A DNA stretch of 64,000 bases from DATFVA01 sp963771705. GTDB taxonomy: Bacteria; Bacteroidota; Ignavibacteria; Ignavibacteriales; Ignavibacteriaceae. A program made the position numbers and the translations under genes. A model generated the notes under the pieces. The model searched no databases and was not told the origin of the DNA. It saw only the letters and a program-made list of their open reading frames with translations. The stretch spans positions 124,001 through 188,000 of the forward strand of contig CAVYUP010000005.1 in the NCBI GenBank assembly GCA_963771705.1, written 5' to 3'. Shown here piece by piece: positions 55,082-63,593 of the stretch (within the stretch, counting starts at the first letter, position 1; every line of letters starts with the position of its first letter).

Positions 55082-57307
55082 ATGCCAGAAAAAATTTATT
55101 CCCGTTTTACCACAGTTATTCTTTTTATTCTGTTTAGCACAAATGCCGTCGTAATGGGTCAGGGGAAAAAAGAATATTCCTCTTTGTCGGAAGCCTTTAC
55201 GGCAGGACATATCCTGAGGGGAAGCTCCGGTCCCCGGGATGTACAATGGGTTGAGAATGGAAGCAGTTACTCTTACACAGTAAAGAACGCGGAAACGGGA
55301 CACAAAGAGATAAGGCAGTATTTTCCCGCGGATAAGAAAGATCAATTAATTTTAAATACAGATGAAATTACTTATCCATCAACAGGAGAACCATTTGATT
55401 TTAGAGATTACTTTTGGTCGGGGAATTATGAGTCGCTGATATTTGAGACAAACTTCAGACACATCTACCACCACTATAAGGGGATTTCAGATTATTATAT
55501 ATATTCCCTAAAAGAAAAGACATTAAAGCTCCTTGTGAAAGACGCAAGGACAGCGGGACTCTCACCCGATGGCTCGACAATCGGTTTTGAGCGTGAAGGG
55601 AACCTGTACATCTATGATATAAAGGATGGAGTAGAAAAACAGCTTACTTATGATGCCTCAGACAGTATTTATAACGGTCATTTCGACTGGGTATATGAAG
55701 AGGAGTTTGACATCTCTAAAGGGTGGGAATGGTCGCGCGACAGCAGGTATATTGCCTTCTGGCAGGTTGATGAAAGCAATGAGCCTGTTTTTCAGATGAC
55801 AAATTATGAAACTCAGCATCCCGATTACGTGAAGTTCAGGGTTCCACTTGTCGGTGATACAAACGCGAAGGTAAGGATAGGTGTTGTAAATCCTTCTGAT
55901 GGAAGCAGAATATGGCTGGATGTGGATGAAGAATATATACCAAGAATTTACTGGACAAATATACCCAGGCAGCTTGCAGTAATGACTCTTAACAGAGAAC
56001 AAAATGATATGAAGCTTTATTTTATCAATGTTACGGACGGCAGTAAAAAATTAATACTTGAGGAGAAATCAGAGACCTGGATAGATATAAACAGCTTCTT
56101 CGAAGAAGTTATGGATTTTATTTATTTCCCTGACGATATAAAAGAATTTTTCCAGATCTCCGATCGTGACGGATACCAGCACATTTACCGGTATGATTAC
56201 GAAGGTAAGCTGATTAACCAGGTTACGAAAGGTAACTGGACAGTGACCAGTATAGAAGTAATTGATACTGAAAAACAGCTGCTGTATTACACTTCAACTG
56301 AAAAATCTCCCCTTGAGAGGCAACTGTATTCAATAAGATTTGATGGCAGCGGAGAAAAGTTGATTTCGAATGCGTCAGGTACGCATTCTTTTAATCTTTC
56401 TCCAAATGCCGAATATTATTTTGATGCTTACTCAAATATAAATATACCTGAACAAGTAGAATTATGGAATACTGATGGGCAATTAATTTCAAAACTGGAA
56501 GACAATGAGGGGGTAAAACGTTTTATAGAATTTCATAAATATTCCCCGGCTCGACTTTTTAGTTTTACTACCACCGATGATACAAAACTTGATGGAGAGA
56601 TGCTACTGCCATTTGATTTTGATTCCACGAAGAAGTACCCTGTGGTATTTGATATATACGGCGGTCCCGGTTCACAGGGTGTAACAAATTCATTTGAAAC
56701 CGATGGATGGCGTCAGTGGCTAGCGCAGAACGGGTATATTATCATTGATATTAATAACCGGGGAAACGGTAATTACGGCAGCAATTTTATGAAAATTGTG
56801 TACAAACATCTGGGTAAATGGGAGAGCAATGATTATACAGAAGCAATGAGATATCTTTCTTCACTTTCCTATGCGGATACAAGCCATGCCGCAATAATGG
56901 GAACCAGCTATGGCGGATATATAACCATCTATACAATGCTGACGCACGCAGGAATATTTAAAACAGGTATAGCAAATTCCGCCGTAACAGACTGGCGGCT
57001 TTACGATGATATTTATACCGAAAGGTATATGGGATTAATAGATGAGAATTCAGAAGGCTATGATAGCAGTTCAGATGTTTATAATGCAGGTAAACTTGAC
57101 GGGAATCTGCTGATAGTACATTCTACCATGGATGATAACGTCCATGTTCAGAACACAATGCAGATGCTTACAGCTTTGTCTAATGCAGGCAAGGATGCCG
57201 ACTTAAGGATCTACCCGCCCGGGGGACATGGTGCCGTTTATAGTATGACAAATTATATGCTTATGCTGGACGTATATTTTAAATATCTTGAGCGGCATCT
57301 GAAGTAA
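55082..57307 (+). CDS. Dipeptidyl-peptidase IV-type serine peptidase (S9B)
   Basis: A 741-residue exported peptidase. Signal peptide ends near 'VVMGQG' (residue 26). The eight-bladed beta-propeller includes 'HFDWVYEEEFD' (Asp-Trp...Glu-Glu near residue 202), the double-Glu motif that binds the free N-terminus in DPP IV. The hydrolase domain has 'YGGPGSQ', Ser609 in 'GTSYGGY', Asp in 'MDDNVH' and His in 'GGHGA'. It should release X-Pro or X-Ala dipeptides, working with the other exported peptidases of the window. It is convergent with the LigD gene, 19 bases apart. Confidence 0.92.
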   Translation: MPEKIYSRFTTVILFILFSTNAVVMGQGKKEYSSLSEAFTAGHILRGSSGPRDVQWVENGSSYSYTVKNAETGHKEIRQYFPADKKDQLILNTDEITYPSTGEPFDFRDYFWSGNYESLIFETNFRHIYHHYKGISDYYIYSLKEKTLKLLVKDARTAGLSPDGSTIGFEREGNLYIYDIKDGVEKQLTYDASDSIYNGHFDWVYEEEFDISKGWEWSRDSRYIAFWQVDESNEPVFQMTNYETQHPDYVKFRVPLVGDTNAKVRIGVVNPSDGSRIWLDVDEEYIPRIYWTNIPRQLAVMTLNREQNDMKLYFINVTDGSKKLILEEKSETWIDINSFFEEVMDFIYFPDDIKEFFQISDRDGYQHIYRYDYEGKLINQVTKGNWTVTSIEVIDTEKQLLYYTSTEKSPLERQLYSIRFDGSGEKLISNASGTHSFNLSPNAEYYFDAYSNINIPEQVELWNTDGQLISKLEDNEGVKRFIEFHKYSPARLFSFTTTDDTKLDGEMLLPFDFDSTKKYPVVFDIYGGPGSQGVTNSFETDGWRQWLAQNGYIIIDINNRGNGNYGSNFMKIVYKHLGKWESNDYTEAMRYLSSLSYADTSHAAIMGTSYGGYITIYTMLTHAGIFKTGIANSAVTDWRLYDDIYTERYMGLIDENSEGYDSSSDVYNAGKLDGNLLIVHSTMDDNVHVQNTMQMLTALSNAGKDADLRIYPPGGHGAVYSMTNYMLMLDVYFKYLERHLK

Positions 57308-57326
57308 AATATACTAAATAAGGACG

Positions 57327-59159
57327 TTAACTCTGAAGATTCTCAATACATTTTTGTATATCAATTCCGTCGGCTAATATCTTTTGAAAAATATCTCCTT
57401 TCTGTCCGAGCCGCCGGAAGATATTTTTAATAGTATAATCCTGGGGTCGTAATCCTGATTTCACTTCATCCCATTCGAGAGGAGTGGCAACCGGAGCTTC
57501 CGTTCTGGGCCTTACGCTATACGGCGCCGCCAGCGTCTGACCTCTCCTGTTTTGAAGGTAATCAAGGTATACCTTATGTTTCCTTTTGGAGGGACTTCTC
57601 TCAAGGCTGGTTATTTGCGGTAATTTAGCGTTAGCCAGCTTAGCTATAATGTGAGCGAATTCTTTAATTGTATCGTAATCATATTTTGCACCCAAGGGGA
57701 CGTAGATATGCAGTCCTGTAGCACCTGAAGTCTTACAGAAACTGCCGGCTCCCGCTTCATCGAGAACCTCCTTAACACAATGTGCAGTTTCTATCACCTT
57801 ATCAAACTCAATTTCTTCCGGATCAAGATCGATTACAAAATAATCAGGTTTATCCAGATTGTCTATTCTTGAAAACCAGGGATTGATTTCAATACAGCCC
57901 AGGTTAGCCATGTATATCAATGTTTCTTCATCATTACAAACAAGATATTTGATATCTTTATCATTGGATTCAGAAAAAATATTTTTTGTCTTCAGCCATT
58001 TTGCATTAAGCTGTGCGATATCTTTCTGGAAAAAACTTTCACCATTTATCCCATTTGGATGACGGAGCAACGATTCGGGACGATCCTTTAGATAAGGGAG
58101 AATATAACCGCTTATCTTCTGATAATATTCGATAAGATCACCTTTCGTATACCCTTCATCGGGCCAGTACACCTTATCAAGGTTTGTTATTTTCAAAGGC
58201 TTATTATTGATGGTTTCCTTTTTTTCAGATCTTCCTTTTGAAGGCCCGCTATTTTTATCAGGCAGTTCCCGGCTTACATTCTGCGGCTTTTTATCCTCCC
58301 GGAGTCCCACAAAAACCGGATGCCGCATAATTCCCTCCACGGTCCACTCTGAGAACTCAACTTCACACAGAAGTTCCGGTTTCAGCCATACAGCAGGCAT
58401 ATTCGTTTTAGGCTTTTTAGCGAAAGGGCATTTCTTCTGCTCATAGGGTTTCATTCTCTCATAAAGGCGCTTCAAATCCTCTTCAGTAAAACCTCCGCCG
58501 GTGTGACCAATATATTCAAGATCTTTGTTGTTATTAAATACTCCAAGTACAAGTGCCCCAAAATAGTTACGGCTTCCTTTGGGCCTGGTATAACCTCCGA
58601 TGACCGCTTCCTGACGCATTTTTATTTTTAATTTCAGCCATTCTTTTGACCTTTTCCCCCGAAGATATTTACCGGATATGTTTTTTGCGATTATACCTTC
58701 AAGCTGCCGCTCCCCGGCTAATTTATAGAAGGCTTTGCCATCTTTCAGTATATGGTCATTATACCGAACCGCAGGTATATCGGGCAGAACATGCTTTAAT
58801 ATTTCTTTGCGTTGAATAAGAGGGAGTCCTGTCAGGTCCTTGCCATCAAAATATATTAGATCAAACACATAATAAACGAGTCGACCCTTTCCTGCGCTGC
58901 CGAAATTCTGAAGACTATGAAAATCGGCTTTGCCTTCGTCATCGAGCACAACAATTTCGCCATCCAATATCATATCTTTATCTATTAGCTCCAGAGCAGT
59001 TACAACAGGTTTGTACTTCTCATTGAAAGAATTATTGTTCCTCGAATATAAATCGACTTCACCATCTTTTAGCTCAGCAACCGCCCTGTATCCATCCCAT
59101 TTAATTTCGAAAAGCCAGTTCTCATCATCAAATGGTTCATCAGAAAGAGTCGCAAGCAT
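57327..59159 (-). CDS. ligD: LigD ligase-polymerase part (ATP-dependent DNA ligase D)
   Basis: A 610-residue protein: an ATP-dependent DNA ligase domain with the nucleotidyl Lys20 in 'EIKWDGYR', 'DGEIVVLDD' and 'EGIIAKN', followed by an OB fold to about residue 290. After a charged linker comes a primase-polymerase domain (about 325-610) with the catalytic pair in 'VIDLDP' (Asp444 and Asp446). No ribosome-binding site is visible at the ATG, and the frame stays open 5' of it across 'VKEYLKKASSKRYPHKISP', which looks like normal LigD linker. A single extra A in the A9 tract at about 59,236-59,244 would join it to the phosphoesterase ORF upstream, giving standard PE-LIG-POL LigD order. It seals and fills double-strand breaks with Ku. 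Confidence 0.92.
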   Translation of the reverse strand: MLATLSDEPFDDENWLFEIKWDGYRAVAELKDGEVDLYSRNNNSFNEKYKPVVTALELIDKDMILDGEIVVLDDEGKADFHSLQNFGSAGKGRLVYYVFDLIYFDGKDLTGLPLIQRKEILKHVLPDIPAVRYNDHILKDGKAFYKLAGERQLEGIIAKNISGKYLRGKRSKEWLKLKIKMRQEAVIGGYTRPKGSRNYFGALVLGVFNNNKDLEYIGHTGGGFTEEDLKRLYERMKPYEQKKCPFAKKPKTNMPAVWLKPELLCEVEFSEWTVEGIMRHPVFVGLREDKKPQNVSRELPDKNSGPSKGRSEKKETINNKPLKITNLDKVYWPDEGYTKGDLIEYYQKISGYILPYLKDRPESLLRHPNGINGESFFQKDIAQLNAKWLKTKNIFSESNDKDIKYLVCNDEETLIYMANLGCIEINPWFSRIDNLDKPDYFVIDLDPEEIEFDKVIETAHCVKEVLDEAGAGSFCKTSGATGLHIYVPLGAKYDYDTIKEFAHIIAKLANAKLPQITSLERSPSKRKHKVYLDYLQNRRGQTLAAPYSVRPRTEAPVATPLEWDEVKSGLRPQDYTIKNIFRRLGQKGDIFQKILADGIDIQKCIENLQS

Positions 59160-59224
59160 CGGACTAATTTTATGAGGGTATCTTTTAGAGGAAGCTTTTT
59201 TCAGGTATTCTTTTACGCGGGAGG

Positions 59225-59824
59225 TTAATTGGGGGACTTTTTTTTTACAGCACCGTTCTGCAGGTCTTCAATGCTGTTCCCCGATATGACTGAATTCTCC
59301 TGATCAAGGACATTTTCTTTCGAAGCATAGTTATCGCGATGTTTGATCAATAACCACGCATTTTCTCCCCGTCCTTTCATTTTGACCAGAACGAATTCCC
59401 CTTTTAATTTCTGCCCATTAAGTACAAATTTAATCTCACCCTTTTTTATACCTTCACGCATGAGTTTTTCTGATTCTTTTTTATCCTCAGTGGAGAGTGA
59501 GTGATATGTGCCATTATCCCAGATAATTACCTCGCCTCCACCGTATTCTCCTTTTGGAATAATCCCTTCAAAATCTTTATAATCAAAAGGATGATCCTCA
59601 ACCATCATAGCCAGCCGCTTATCGGAAGGATTGAGTGAAGGACCCTTCGGTACAGCCCAGCTTTTAAGCACGCCGTCAACTTCAAGTCTGAAATCGTAAT
59701 GAAGGTTAGTTGCATTATGTTTCTGAATAACGAAATTTAACGCATCACTGCCTGATTTTTTACGTGCCTCAGGTTCGGGGGATTTATTAAAGTCTCTTTT
59801 TTCCTTATACTTTTTTAAAGGCAT
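59225..59824 (-). CDS. LigD 3'-phosphoesterase (PE) domain ORF
   Basis: A 199-residue protein. 'FVIQKHNATNLHYDFRLEVDGVLKSWAVPKGPS' with 'HHYDFRLE'-type His/Asp residues and 'VEDHPFDYKDFEGIIPKGEYGGGEVIIWD' are the LigD 3'-phosphoesterase, a metal-dependent end-trimming domain. The last residues (VKKKSPN) come from the A9 tract at which the frame is broken. It stands 6 bases downstream of a small membrane gene of the Ku operon, and is probably the front part of LigD. Confidence 0.9.
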   Translation of the reverse strand: MPLKKYKEKRDFNKSPEPEARKKSGSDALNFVIQKHNATNLHYDFRLEVDGVLKSWAVPKGPSLNPSDKRLAMMVEDHPFDYKDFEGIIPKGEYGGGEVIIWDNGTYHSLSTEDKKESEKLMREGIKKGEIKFVLNGQKLKGEFVLVKMKGRGENAWLLIKHRDNYASKENVLDQENSVISGNSIEDLQNGAVKKKSPN

Positions 59825-59830
59825 AAACTT

Positions 59831-60160
59831 TTAGTAACTTAGAATAAAAATTGTACCTACTCCTATAAGAAGAATATAGACAACTCCTAAAATAGAGGAA
59901 GGTCTTTTCTTAGCCAGTACATCTTTGAACAGAAAAACCGCTCCAACAAAGAGAGCCAGCCAGGTTAAGATAGAAGCGGCAGTAAGGTCGCCTCCTTTAT
60001 AAAGATCGCCCGGGATATTTATAACCATGAAACCAGCCAGAAAGGCAAAAATATGGATTATGACAGAAGTTATTGGTGCGTCTTTTCCTGTAAAGAGGTT
60101 AAACAGGATATGCAGTCCAAATAAAAAACTTACAGAAAACATGATGGCAGGGGCAATCAT
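59831..60160 (-). CDS. Small four-helix membrane protein in the Ku-LigD operon
   Basis: A 109-residue protein with three or four transmembrane helices and no catalytic motif ('MIAPAIMFSVSFLFGLHILFNLF', 'AGFMVINIPGDLYKGGDL'). AAGGAG precedes the ATG, and the next gene (LigD PE) follows 6 bases later. The family is not recognised. A membrane protein in an NHEJ operon is unexpected; it may be a passenger. Confidence 0.65.
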   Translation of the reverse strand: MIAPAIMFSVSFLFGLHILFNLFTGKDAPITSVIIHIFAFLAGFMVINIPGDLYKGGDLTAASILTWLALFVGAVFLFKDVLAKKRPSSILGVVYILLIGVGTIFILSY

Positions 60161-60239
60161 AGAATCTCCTTGACAAATAAATTATAAAACAGGGTGTATC
60201 TCCGAATATCATATAATTGCAGGACTAAGTCAACAACTC

Positions 60240-60881
60240 TCAGGAACTTCTAATATTATAGAATTCATCTCTTATTTCATTATTTCTATGTGCTTTTATA
60301 ATTGCCATTGCGATAAAAATATTACTCGATTTTTCAAAAAAGTCTGCGGTCCTGAATTTAAGTATTTCAAATGTCTCATTCTCTTCTATTTCCCTGGCCG
60401 AATTTATCAAATCCTGTGATGCATCTGATAAATCAGGAAATTCATGCACTTGAATCCCCGCGATAATCTTCGATGCCGTCAAAAGAGATGCTTTAAGATT
60501 TTCCGCAGATAAGGAATCATCATTCAATATTTTCATATTGATATTCAATAACTTTTCTCTCTGTACCTTCATACCCGTATTATCCTTGTAATGATTCTGG
60601 ATCATCGCATTCAAAACACCAGAGAGATAGATCAATCCCCGGTTAACATACTTCCGGTCCAGATCGGGATCAGTTGATTTATGTTTTTTCACAAAATCAA
60701 TAAACATCGAAAGTTTAGACGCTATTTCATCTTCGGGTCCGCTTTCCGTTATCACCATAGCTGAATACGAGTTATCAACTGTGTCATAGGTAGTTACCCT
60801 CATTCCCATCCATACTATCAGTATTAAGAGTATCATCTCCCAGGCTAAATATTTTATCTTTCTATTTTCATAACCAGTCAT
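60240..60881 (-). CDS. Membrane-anchored hypothetical protein in the Ku-LigD operon
   Basis: A 213-residue protein with one N-terminal transmembrane helix (about residues 9-28) and a mostly helical, charged extracytoplasmic part ('EDEIASKLSMFIDFVKKHKSTDPDLDR', 'SREIEENETFEILKFR'). AGGAG lies just upstream. It is 20 bases from ku. No known domain seen. Confidence 0.65.
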   Translation of the reverse strand: MTGYENRKIKYLAWEMILLILIVWMGMRVTTYDTVDNSYSAMVITESGPEDEIASKLSMFIDFVKKHKSTDPDLDRKYVNRGLIYLSGVLNAMIQNHYKDNTGMKVQREKLLNINMKILNDDSLSAENLKASLLTASKIIAGIQVHEFPDLSDASQDLINSAREIEENETFEILKFRTADFFEKSSNIFIAMAIIKAHRNNEIRDEFYNIRSS

Positions 60882-60901
60882 ATCATTCTCCTGATCTTTA
60901 C

Positions 60902-61678
60902 TTAAGCTGCATTTTTCTTCTCTTCCAGGCTTTTTTTCAATAATGTCATCATATCGACTACATTGGATTTCTTAGGTTCTTTTCCTTTAGCTTTCGGTTT
61001 CTTACCCTTTGCCTTAGCCTCGATTATTTTTTTCAAGTCCTCTATATAAGTATCCTTATATTCCTCCGGGGTGAATTTTGCGGTGGTCTGATCGATCAGA
61101 GACATAGCCATCTTCAATTCCTTATCGTTGACTAACTTTGATTCAGGAAGGTTAAGTTCTTTTGTATCGCGGATCTCATCATGATATCTGAGCTGATTCA
61201 GCAGAAGCAGTTTTCCGTAAGGTTTTAAGACCGCAATATGTTCACGATTCCTCATCACAAAATAAGCTATTCCTACTTTTTTAGATTTTCGAAGTGCTTC
61301 ACGAAGAAGGGCATATGGTTTATCGCCGCCTTTATCGGGTTCCAGGTAATAAGGCTTTTCATAAAAAATTGTATCTACTTCTGTTTCCTTAACAAAATCC
61401 TGAATGTCGATAGTTTTCGTCTTTTCTACATTTGCCTTTTCAAAATCCTCCTGTTCAAGAACAACATAGTCTCCCTCCCTGTATTCATAACCTTTAACAA
61501 TATCTTCATAAGGGATCTCTTTTCCATCGGAGCGGCAGACACGGGCGTATTTAACCGGGCAAAGATCATCTTTTCTAAGCATATCAAGATCCAGTGTATG
61601 CGATTCAGACCCGCTGAATAGTCTTACCGGTATGGTCACCAAACCAAAACTAATTGTTCCTGTCCATATAGCACGCAT
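60902..61678 (-). CDS. ku: Ku protein for non-homologous end joining
   Basis: A 258-residue bacterial Ku, a ring-forming homodimer that holds DNA ends and recruits LigD. 'MRAIWTGTISFGLVTIPVRLFSG' at the N-terminus, 'PYEDIVKGYEYREGDYVVLEQEDF' in the middle and 'KSKKVGIAYFVMRNREHIAVL' are family hallmarks. The C-terminal tail is short and Lys-rich ('AKAKGKKPKAKGKEPKKS'), which in other Ku proteins aids DNA binding and LigD recruitment. It is the first gene of the operon; an AT-rich 32-base gap separates it from the repeat region. Confidence 0.95.
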   Translation of the reverse strand: MRAIWTGTISFGLVTIPVRLFSGSESHTLDLDMLRKDDLCPVKYARVCRSDGKEIPYEDIVKGYEYREGDYVVLEQEDFEKANVEKTKTIDIQDFVKETEVDTIFYEKPYYLEPDKGGDKPYALLREALRKSKKVGIAYFVMRNREHIAVLKPYGKLLLLNQLRYHDEIRDTKELNLPESKLVNDKELKMAMSLIDQTTAKFTPEEYKDTYIEDLKKIIEAKAKGKKPKAKGKEPKKSNVVDMMTLLKKSLEEKKNAA

Positions 61679-61809
61679 TTAATTTTCCTATAGTATCTAC
61701 CTTTATATAGATATTATGAAACATTAAAAATATTAGACCAGTCACAGAAGTGAGGCAAGGCAAAGGATTTCGTGAATATCGAGAAAAGAAGATGTGGACT
61801 TATTAGGCC

Positions 61810-62175
61810 GGTGAGGGTTCTGCTAGTGAGGGTTCTGCTGATGATGGTTCTGTCGGTGAGGGTTCTGCTAGTGAGGGTTCTGCTGATGAGGGTTCTGTAG
61901 GTGATGGTTCTGTCGGTGAGGGTTCTGTCGGTGATGGGTTCTGCTGATGAGGGTTCTGTAGGTGATGGTTCTGTAGGTGATGGTTCTGTAGGTGATGGTT
62001 CTGTAGGTGAGGGTTCTGCTGGTGAGGGTTCTGCTGATGAGGGCTCTGTTAATAAGGGTTCTACTGATGAGTGTTCTAGGGGGGAGCGTTCTGTTGGTGA
62101 GAGATCAACGTGTGGGGGCTGCTGATGGGGGTTCTCCGGTGGGGGTTCAGCTGGTGAGGGTTCTGGCGAGTGAGG
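61810..62175. repeat. 15-bp minisatellite
   Basis: About 24 copies of a 15-base unit of the form GGTTCTGTAGGTGAG/T, with some units truncated or diverged. An extra G near 61936 changes the phase. All three minus frames stay open: the frame 61714-62250 reads 'EPSPTEPSPT' and then, after the phase change, 'DRTLTDRTI'. A plus frame reads 'GSVGDGSVGE'. Neither has a Shine-Dalgarno or a recognisable fold, so I treat it as a noncoding repeat. Confidence 0.85.
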
Positions 62176-62281
62176 ATTAATATTATTTAATCTATTTTTA
62201 AGATATCCTTCATCTGATACAAATAGATTTCCGCTATAATTAATATGCATTAGTATTAATAAAATCTATAAAGGTAATAAG

Positions 62282-62626
62282 ATGAAAACCCGTTTAATTC
62301 TTTCGCTTTCTGCTGCCCTGATCTTTTTAGGTATGAATAGTTCGATTTTTGCTCAGGAAAAACCGGTTACTCATGTTAAAAAAGCCACTCAAACACAGGA
62401 AAAACGAATTGCCAAAATGGAAAAAACTCCTCAGGCGAAAGTGGTTAAGAATGCCGCTATAAAGACGGACAGTAAAAAGGTCACGGAGAAAAAAGCCGCC
62501 ATTAAAAACGTTAAAATTTCGAAAAATGAAGCTTCCAGCAAAACAAGCAAGAAGGCAATAGTTCATCATAAGAAGATGGAAAAGAGATTACAGAAAAAAG
62601 TGAGCAATACTCCTCAAAAAAAATAA
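62282..62626 (+). CDS. Exported Lys-rich basic protein, unknown function
   Basis: A 114-residue protein. The signal peptide ends at 'SSIFAQE' (residue 25). The mature 89 residues are about one third Lys with Ala, Thr and Val ('KKATQTQEKRIAKMEKTP', 'SKKVTEKKAAIKNV') and no Cys or Trp; it should be disordered and positively charged in the periplasm. AAAGG lies upstream of the ATG. The low-complexity makes homology calls unsafe. A role in binding polyanions at the cell surface is possible but is only an inference. Confidence 0.65.
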   Translation: MKTRLILSLSAALIFLGMNSSIFAQEKPVTHVKKATQTQEKRIAKMEKTPQAKVVKNAAIKTDSKKVTEKKAAIKNVKISKNEASSKTSKKAIVHHKKMEKRLQKKVSNTPQKK

Positions 62627-62653
62627 ATTTACAGTCACAGCTGTAAATTTGAA

Positions 62654-62680
62654 GGAGAGTATAAAAACTCTCCTTTTTTT
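62654..62680 (+). terminator. Intrinsic terminator before the response regulator
   Basis: GGAGAGT (62654-62660) pairs with ACTCTCC (62667-62673) around ATAAAA, followed by eight T. It is 14 bases before the response regulator ATG. Confidence 0.9.
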
Positions 62681-62694
62681 TATATTTTTCCTCT

Positions 62695-63369
62695 ATGAAA
62701 ATTCTATTAATTGAAGACGAGAAAAAAGTAGCCTCTTTTATAAAGAAAGGGCTTGAAGAGGAGTATTATACCGTTGATGCTGCCTACGACGGAAAAGAAG
62801 GTTTGAGACTGGCTTTAAGTGAAGAATATGATTTGATTATTTTGGATATAATGCTTCCTATCAAAGACGGATTTACCCTTCTGAAAGAGGTCAGAGCGGA
62901 AAAAATAAATACGCCCGTGCTACTGCTTACCGCTAAAGACACCGTTGAAAATAAGGTGGAAGGGCTGGACTCGGGGGCCGACGATTATCTCACGAAGCCT
63001 TTTGCCTTCGAAGAACTACTTGCCCGAATGAGGGCACTTTTAAGAAGGAATGAAAAAAGTAAAACCGTTGAATTAAGAGCCGGCGACCTTATCCTGGATA
63101 CACAATCTCACAAGGTACTCCGTTCAGGAGTGGAGATCACACTTACACCCAAGGAATACTCTATTCTCGAATACCTCTTAAGGCACAAGAACCACGTAGT
63201 TTCAAGAACCCTGCTTTCCGAGCATGTATATGACTATCATTTCGATTCGGACACGAACGTAATTGACGTTTATATAAATAAGCTCCGAAACAAAATTGAC
63301 AAACAATTCGATAACCCTCTCCTTCATACAATCCGCGGCGTCGGATATGTACTTAAAGAAAAAAATTAA
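62695..63369 (+). CDS. OmpR-family response regulator of a two-component system
   Basis: A 224-residue regulator. Receiver: Glu7-Asp8, phospho-acceptor Asp51 in 'LIILDIMLP', 'LLTAKD', 'YLTKPF'. Winged helix: 'LILDTQSHKVLRSG', 'LTPKEYSILEYLLRHKNHVVSRTLLSEHVYDYHFDSDTNVIDVYINKLRNKID' and 'TIRGVGYVLKE'. It is the CusR/MprA-like subtype. The kinase gene follows in the same direction after 224 bases. No Shine-Dalgarno is visible and the ATG lies just after a terminator, so a large part of its own transcription must start very close by or read through. Confidence 0.92.
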   Translation: MKILLIEDEKKVASFIKKGLEEEYYTVDAAYDGKEGLRLALSEEYDLIILDIMLPIKDGFTLLKEVRAEKINTPVLLLTAKDTVENKVEGLDSGADDYLTKPFAFEELLARMRALLRRNEKSKTVELRAGDLILDTQSHKVLRSGVEITLTPKEYSILEYLLRHKNHVVSRTLLSEHVYDYHFDSDTNVIDVYINKLRNKIDKQFDNPLLHTIRGVGYVLKEKN

Positions 63370-63531
63370 AAAATTTTAATAGTACTTTAAGAAAAGTTTA
63401 ATAATAACAGACTAAGTTAAGGTCATTGGTTCAATATATGTTACCTTCTTTTAGTAAGGATGAAGAAAAAGAGAAATTTATGACTGGTTAAATAGGAGCG
63501 AATGATTACCCGGTAGATAAAAGGAGGGCAA

Positions 63532-63563
63532 GGAGAGCAATACTGATGCTCTCCTTTTTTTTT
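63532..63563 (+). terminator. Intrinsic terminator between response regulator and kinase
   Basis: GGAGAGCA (63532-63539) pairs with TGCTCTCC (63547-63554) around ATACTGA, followed by nine T. It lies 30 bases upstream of the kinase start, so it limits or regulates transcription into the kinase gene. Confidence 0.88.
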
Positions 63564-63593
63564 GTAAAGCATAGAGGAAAAGAGTATTATTCG

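Noticed and set aside
61810..62175. CRISPR array
   Set aside because: The 15-base units are contiguous and diverged, with no spacers of constant size.
61714..62250. 178-codon minus frame 'EPSPTEPSPT'
   Set aside because: It is produced by the 15-bp repeat, shifts to another repeat phase after one inserted G, and has no ribosome-binding site; treated as a repeat, not a gene.
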